Positions 53,896 through 64,000 of a DNA stretch of 64,000 nucleotides are shown here, piece after piece (the stretch's first letter is position 1; every line of letters starts with the position of its first letter). The notes under the pieces are model-generated. The model worked only from the letters and a program-made list of their open reading frames with translations, was not told where the DNA came from and made no database searches. The DNA lies in NCBI RefSeq assembly GCF_008728515.1, contig NC_044980.1, positions 59,889,590 through 59,953,589 of the forward strand, written 5' to 3'. The translations under genes and the position numbers were made by a program. The DNA is from Papio anubis (taxonomy: Eukaryota; Chordata; Mammalia; Primates; Cercopithecidae).

Positions 53896-56800
53896 CCACT
53901 GGCTCCCCATGGCAGCGGGGTGGGGGAGTTCTGATTTGTGGCATTTGCCAATTTTTGTAGTGTAAAAACTTCACTATGGCCAATTTCAAGCTACCAGCTT
54001 GATATACTAAAGGTGAACAGGAGAAGATATGCTAATAATAGGGTCCTATGAATCAATACTAGCTGCCTCCAGCACACCACTGAATGCTTCTAACATAGTG
54101 TCTGTCATGTAACAAACAAGAAATAGTAGCTATTTTTATTATTATGATATTGAGGCAGATTCCCCCATAATTAAAAATTTTATGCTAAAACCACTGTAAG
54201 GAAATTGGGGATTTGTTTTTCAATTTCCAGAAATAAACCTCTATGAAGATATGACTTGAATGTCCTTACAGGGACAGAGAAGGCTGGTATCCATCCTGAG
54301 GACATGGGAGTCTTAAAACACCTTCAACAAGATCAGAGCTCTGAGCTAGCTCTATGAAAACATGCAGATCTCTTGTTTCAACCTTTTGACTCCTAAAAAC
54401 AGCTTCTACACAGCTAATGTGGAAAGAAATGCAAATGTCTTAGAAAAAATAACATGCCTCACATTTGTAGGTACACTACACCTTTACCCTAAAGTCATAA
54501 ACTTTCACATATATAATTTCAGGGGGTTTGTGGTTTGTTTTGTTTTTTTGCAACACTTCTGTAGGACTCACTCTTCTGGACACATTAATTAGTCTAAGGG
54601 ATGTAACTCATGATCTAAATCAGATCAATGAGAATTCTGGTTTAGAATTTTTATATCTCAACTAGAGCAAAAGGGACCCTTTCCTTTCTGGTCACAAAGG
54701 TGCATAAGAAGATGAGTCCAGAGCTGCAGTGGCTGGGTTCCCTGTCAAGTGGAATTAGCTGATTTCAAAGAATGCAGAGGAGCTAGAATGTCTGGATAGT
54801 GTGTGAGTCCTTGATTCCAGCCATTTCTCAAGCTAGGTCCCCCTTACACTTCCCTCAGCTTTGTTACATAAATCTTATGTGCTGAAGCCAGCTCAAGTTG
54901 AAGTTTTGTTACCTGTAACAAGGGTCTTGACTGACATATTGTATTTATTTCATTTATTAAATATTTGCTGAATGTCTACTCTGTTCAAGGCAGAGTAGTG
55001 CTTTGTTTTATAGAAGAAAGTAAGATCCAGTGTTAGGAAAACAGTTCTCCAAAATCATGAAAAGAGCAATGATGGAACCAGGACTAGATTCCCCATCGAC
55101 TGCTATTTCAATGAAAATTCATTTTAACATTACTGAATAGTAAAATATAGGTTACAAGCATGGGATCACAAGGCACTTTCTTCAATCCATAATTATAAAT
55201 CATGCAGTTATTCTCAATGGACATGCTCATGCTTTTGGGTGGCAGACTCCTGAGAGAGAAGAATATGGAAAGCTTAACAACAAATTTCTCACTATTTCTG
55301 TGAGCATAGCACCATTGTGCCAGTTTTGTATATAGAAGATAATACTTTAGTGAAGTCAGAGTACTAGTATCCTAAATTTGAGCCTGCATTAAGCCAATGA
55401 AGCAACACTGGCCTTTGTCCATTATTATTCATATTGTCTTTACTTATAAAGAAAACCAGCATTTAGAAATATAGTTAGCCAGTTTTTCAAATTTAAATTG
55501 TATTTTATCAACATCTACAAATTTTCAGCCTAAAATTCATTTAAAGAATGATGATTTAATTTTGAATTTTAAAAATCTGACACAAACATTTTTTCTAAGT
55601 CATTTTCCAAGGGAGATTTAAAGTAATTTTCATATTCTTTCCTTTCTGTTTTCCACAGATGAACATGATCCCCAGTTGTTAACACCATTTTTGGTAAGGA
55701 ATAAAATGTGTACTGAAAATAATAACTTGCATGCCAACCGTAGTGAAACTCTGATTCAACTTTGCAACAGTGATTTCATCACCAAGATTAGGGGATAAAA
55801 CAGAAATGTGTATTACAGTCACAAACAGTTCAGTCACACCACCTCCAGCCATGATCTCATTAGTTCTCATAATGTAAGAGGGATGGAGGCCTTCAAATTA
55901 AACACAGGTGCCCCGAGTAACCACAATGATTCAGAAGTGTTGCAAAGGGTCAGGGACACCTCTGTCTTTTTATTCTTTGTCCCCTCTTCCATTCCATCTC
56001 TCCTCAGAAACTTAACCTAGATGTATCACTCTAGGCTTTAACTTGGAATATATGAAATTAAAAGTATTAATCACCCTCCCAATTTCCTTTCTGACTTTAA
56101 CTCTGATTTCAGGCTTCACACTCAGTCCCTGTTGCATCTTTATTGCTCATCATACCATCCCATCCCATGTCTCTCTGAAGGATTAAATCACACTCGAGTT
56201 ATTTAAATAGTTTTGCAATTCTACCACTGCATCTGCTTGTCTCAGTTTCTCCACTCTGCCACATAGTTTAAGACATACTGCTTCCCTTGTCTTCCTTCTG
56301 CATGACCCTTTGATGGCATTTTCTTTCTCTGTCTTCTTTCCCTCCTCTAGATTTGGTGGTAAAAACATGAATACAGAAATTATCTCTGGGAATATAAATT
56401 GCTGAATCATTATAGGTGGAACAGTTCTGGGGCTATTTCTTTCTGAGCTTTTCCCAATACTCAGTGATCAAATTGTCTTCATCTTCACAAGTCCGTCATA
56501 GCCATTAGACTTTACCAATTAGTGGGATTCATGTTCGAGTGTCTGAAATAAGAGTGGCTTGCTGCAGCCTGTGTAATCTGACCTACAGTCCCAATCTCTT
56601 ATTATTACAAACAATAGTATAATTTGGAGAAGGGAATAAGAGAGATAGTATAAAAAAATTGCCCCAACCATGGTAAACCAGAATATTTTTGAAGAAATAA
56701 TCATCATAAACCAGAATATTATATTTGCTTTTTAATTTAAAGGAAAATGGCAGAGCATATGAAAATAAAGTGATATTAAATATTTGGATTAAGAGAGAGA

Positions 56801-57539
56801 GTTCCTAGGCTTTGTCCCGGAGTCAGGGGTCTAATCATCAACGTTTTTATAAACACAACATAGCAAAATTGTAAAAATCTTCAGAACCTGACAATAATAT
56901 CTTTACTCAAAGAGAGATTCAGTTATATAACCTACTGTCTACTTACATTACAAAGATAAATAACTTTCCTACGTTTTAAAAGAACTTAAAAAAAAATTCA
57001 CAACAAAAAGTTAGTAAAAATATAAAAAGAAATTTTTTTCATTTCTCAGCTAATTGGAAGGTGAAACTAATATTAAGCAGAATGCTCTATGCCCTAAACA
57101 TTATACAGTCAAGGTTTTTGTAAATTTTTAAAAATCAACATGATAAACATCTCTGAAGTTGTAGCAACTGAGAATGCGTCAATGAAGCAAGCAAAATTAG
57201 ATGTATTAAAGTGCCACCAGACATTTGATTTGTACCTTACAAAGCTGGAGATGTCTGATATAATGGGAAAAACATCACTGGATATTAGTATACCTCAGTC
57301 TGTGAAATGATGGGAGTTGACCTAAATAATTTCCATGATTCTTCCTAGGTCTTAAATTTTGGAGTTTTATAGATGACTCTGATGAATCTTTTTCTAAACT
57401 TAAAATAAGAGATGATAGTTGTCCATGGGTGAGGTCCAATGACTCAAAATAATGGTTATTAAACATTATACTTTAAAATATACCAGTTAAATAAAACCTA
57501 GCCACTGGATAAAAATTAATCTCTTCCCACCCTAAGTTT
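53896..57539 (-). other. Intron, mostly unique
   Basis: MIR-like traces lie at about 54080-54150 and 54940-55090. No exon, RNA gene or young element is seen. Confidence 0.45.
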
Positions 57540-57720
57540 CCTTCAGCACTTTTGCTTATAACTCTCTTATCATACTTAATAGATTTTGTCTTGTACTATA
57601 GTTATTTTTATATATATTTGCCCAATTAGATTACCCTCAGGAAAGGGAACCATTTCTCCCCAAAGTACAGTGTCTTCCAACTTGCAGTTGATTAATAAAT
57701 GTTTTTAAATTCTTGGTCAC
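57540..57720 (+). mobile_element. L2 3' end
   Basis: The bases 'GATTACCCTCAGGAAAGGGA' followed by 'GATTAATAAATGTTTTTAAA' match a diverged L2 end. Confidence 0.55.
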
Positions 57721-58365
57721 AATGTTATTAAAATGAATAGTTCTCTTGTTTTCACCTCTCTGGTTTTCACAATTTTAAAAACACGATATCATAGAGGAAT
57801 AATATTTATCACTCAAAGATTCTTCACATGAAGTCATATGCAGAAATACTCTTGCTATTAAAACACGGCATGGTAAAAACTGAACTCAGCCTTTCTCTTT
57901 GAACTCCAACTTATTTTTTTTTTCTTATGGTTGGGGACTAGCTTCTTACCCATCATATCCTTTAATATTAATTCCTTTCCTTTCCCGTTCCAGTTATTTA
58001 AGGCTGTATCATAGATCCCACTACTTTCATTCATAGTCACTTTACTACCTTGACTACTATACTCTTCCTCATAAAAGAGTTGCTGCTATGACCACGCTAA
58101 CTTTCCTCAGCAAGGCCTCCTCTGGGTCTTCAAAGTCTTCCAAATAAACATATTATTATTTCTCTATCAATTCGTCTTTTGTCTATTCTTCCTAGTCCTC
58201 CGTCATTTTCTCTATAAGGACAAATCTTACTGTTCTCCCTTTTTGTACACTGTACTTATAAATTATCTCAATATAATTAAAGACATTTGAAATATTTCAT
58301 TATGTGAAAAAATACTTTCTGATAAAAAATACCATTTAGAACTTTAAACTAATGGTATAGGGAAA
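57721..58365 (-). other. Intron, no feature seen
   Basis: Unique AT-rich sequence. Confidence 0.45.
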
Positions 58366-59455
58366 ACAATTGTCATTGAAAATAAGTATAGATCCCTTCC
58401 TCAAATCAGGCAAAACATTTCAGATAGATCAATGTCTACATTAAAAAAAAAAGAAAGAAACTTTGAAAGTATAAGAGTGGGGAAGACCTTTCTAAACAGT
58501 ATACCAGTGAAGAAATAAAGGTCTGACAGCTTTCTTAAATAAGATTTTCTAAATTTTATAAGTAAAAATACATCAAAACACTACAAATGACACAGAAAAC
58601 AGATGACAAACTAGGAAAAAGTATTCAGAACACAGATAAAAGAGTTCATATCCTTAATACATTAAGAGTTCATGCAAATCAATAACAAAATAATAAATAC
58701 TTCAATAGAAGTATTGATAAAGTAGTTCAATAGGACAGGCCATGTGTAACAAAATAATAAATACTTCAATAGAAGTATTGATAAAGTAGTTCAATAGGAC
58801 AGGCCATGATGATAAAAGGCAAAAGAGAAGTAGTACAAATGGCCACTAAATATAATTTTTAAATGTTCAGCCCCATCAGCAGTCTAATATATGCAAAATA
58901 AAACAGCAATTAGATATCAGGGCTTTTTCCCCTATAAAATAATGAAAGATTATTTTTAAAATAATAATACCCATTGTTGTTCACTTCCACGAAATGGCAT
59001 TCTCATAGACTGTTAATGGGAAAATAGATTCATACAATCTTTCTGGAAAGTCACTGGACAATGTGATCTCAAAGACTAACATGTGCTTCCATTTGAACTA
59101 TAAATTATTTTCTTCTTTATTTAGCATATATAATTATAAAGAACAGTTTCAGAAGCATAAATGGTTAATGCTGTATTATTGCCAGGGGATCAAAATAAAA
59201 AATACAGCCAAAATTGTTCAACAGTGGAATACCAATTTAAATAAACAATCACATATCTCCTAAATGTTGTCAAAGACTTCAAATGTTCAAAATGTTGAGA
59301 ACTGACTATAAAGTGTCATAAATAGTATAATACAATTTTATTATATATACATGCCTCTGTATACATAGAAAAAATACTGGAAATATATACATCAAAGTAT
59401 TAACAGTGGTTTATAGGTTTTTTTGTTTTCTTCTTTTTGCTTATCTGCCTATCAC
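58366..59455 (+). mobile_element. Old L1M ORF2 3' end and UTR
   Basis: The segments 'GGGGAAGACCTTTCTAAACA', 'AATGTTCAGCCCCATCAGCA' and 'ATACATCAAAGTATTAACAG' follow the order of a mammalian-wide L1M 3' end. It is heavily mutated, with no open frame. Confidence 0.75.
58683..58808. repeat. Perfect 62-bp tandem duplication
   Basis: Bases 58683-58744 and 58747-58808 are identical over 62 positions, separated by TG (period 64). They lie within the L1M remnant. Confidence 0.97.

Positions 59456-64000
<4,545 letters not shown>

Overview
This is nuclear DNA from an Old World monkey (macaque, baboon or guenon type). The primate assignment rests on about fifteen Alu copies and a full-length primate L1. 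The narrower assignment rests on several young Alus that share sequence variants I recognise from the cercopithecid AluYR group: 'GGCTCAAGCCTG' at 36607, 'AGGCTTGAGCCACC' at 7584 and 46324, and 'GGCCGGATCTCAG' at 46108. The species cannot be settled from this window.

The only gene I can support is the 3' end of an ADAMTS metalloprotease gene on the minus strand, which I recognise as ADAMTS6. Five consecutive exons (62220-62091, 53518-53314, 38057-37881, 34482-34326, 22049-21940) have consensus splice sites and matching phases. They join into one open frame of about 259 residues: the rest of thrombospondin repeat 2, then repeats 3, 4 and 5, then a PLAC domain ending CQGH and a stop. The catalytic part of the gene lies beyond base 64000. 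A 3' UTR runs down from 21939 and probably ends near 18.85 kb.

Layout. 1-18.8 kb is intergenic DNA downstream of ADAMTS6. It holds a dead, nearly full-length L1 (3265-9421, plus strand) carrying an AluYR. Next to it is an older minus-strand L1 (9453-12240), itself split by an Alu and by a second L1 with a 15-bp target duplication. A GC-rich unique island (14.3-14.7 kb) and an X-box-like palindrome (17.24 kb) follow. 18.8-38 kb carries the UTR and the last three exons, with introns filled by Alu, MIR, L2, a MER2-like DNA transposon and a half MADE1. The large intron 38-53 kb contains a mosaic class I endogenous retrovirus (39222-44715) with a tRNA-Glu type primer site. Its limits look like those of a retroposed transcript rather than a normal provirus. 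From 47.75 kb to the end there is no Alu at all, only unique AT-rich intron with old L1M, L2, MIR and Tigger-type remnants and one perfect 62-bp tandem duplication.

I found no sign of a new multi-gene system. The items most worth a second look are the retrovirus structure, the exact tandem duplication, the GC-rich island, and the X-box with its flanking open frame. All long open frames outside the ADAMTS6 exons are explained by L1, retrovirus or Alu sequence, or look like chance.
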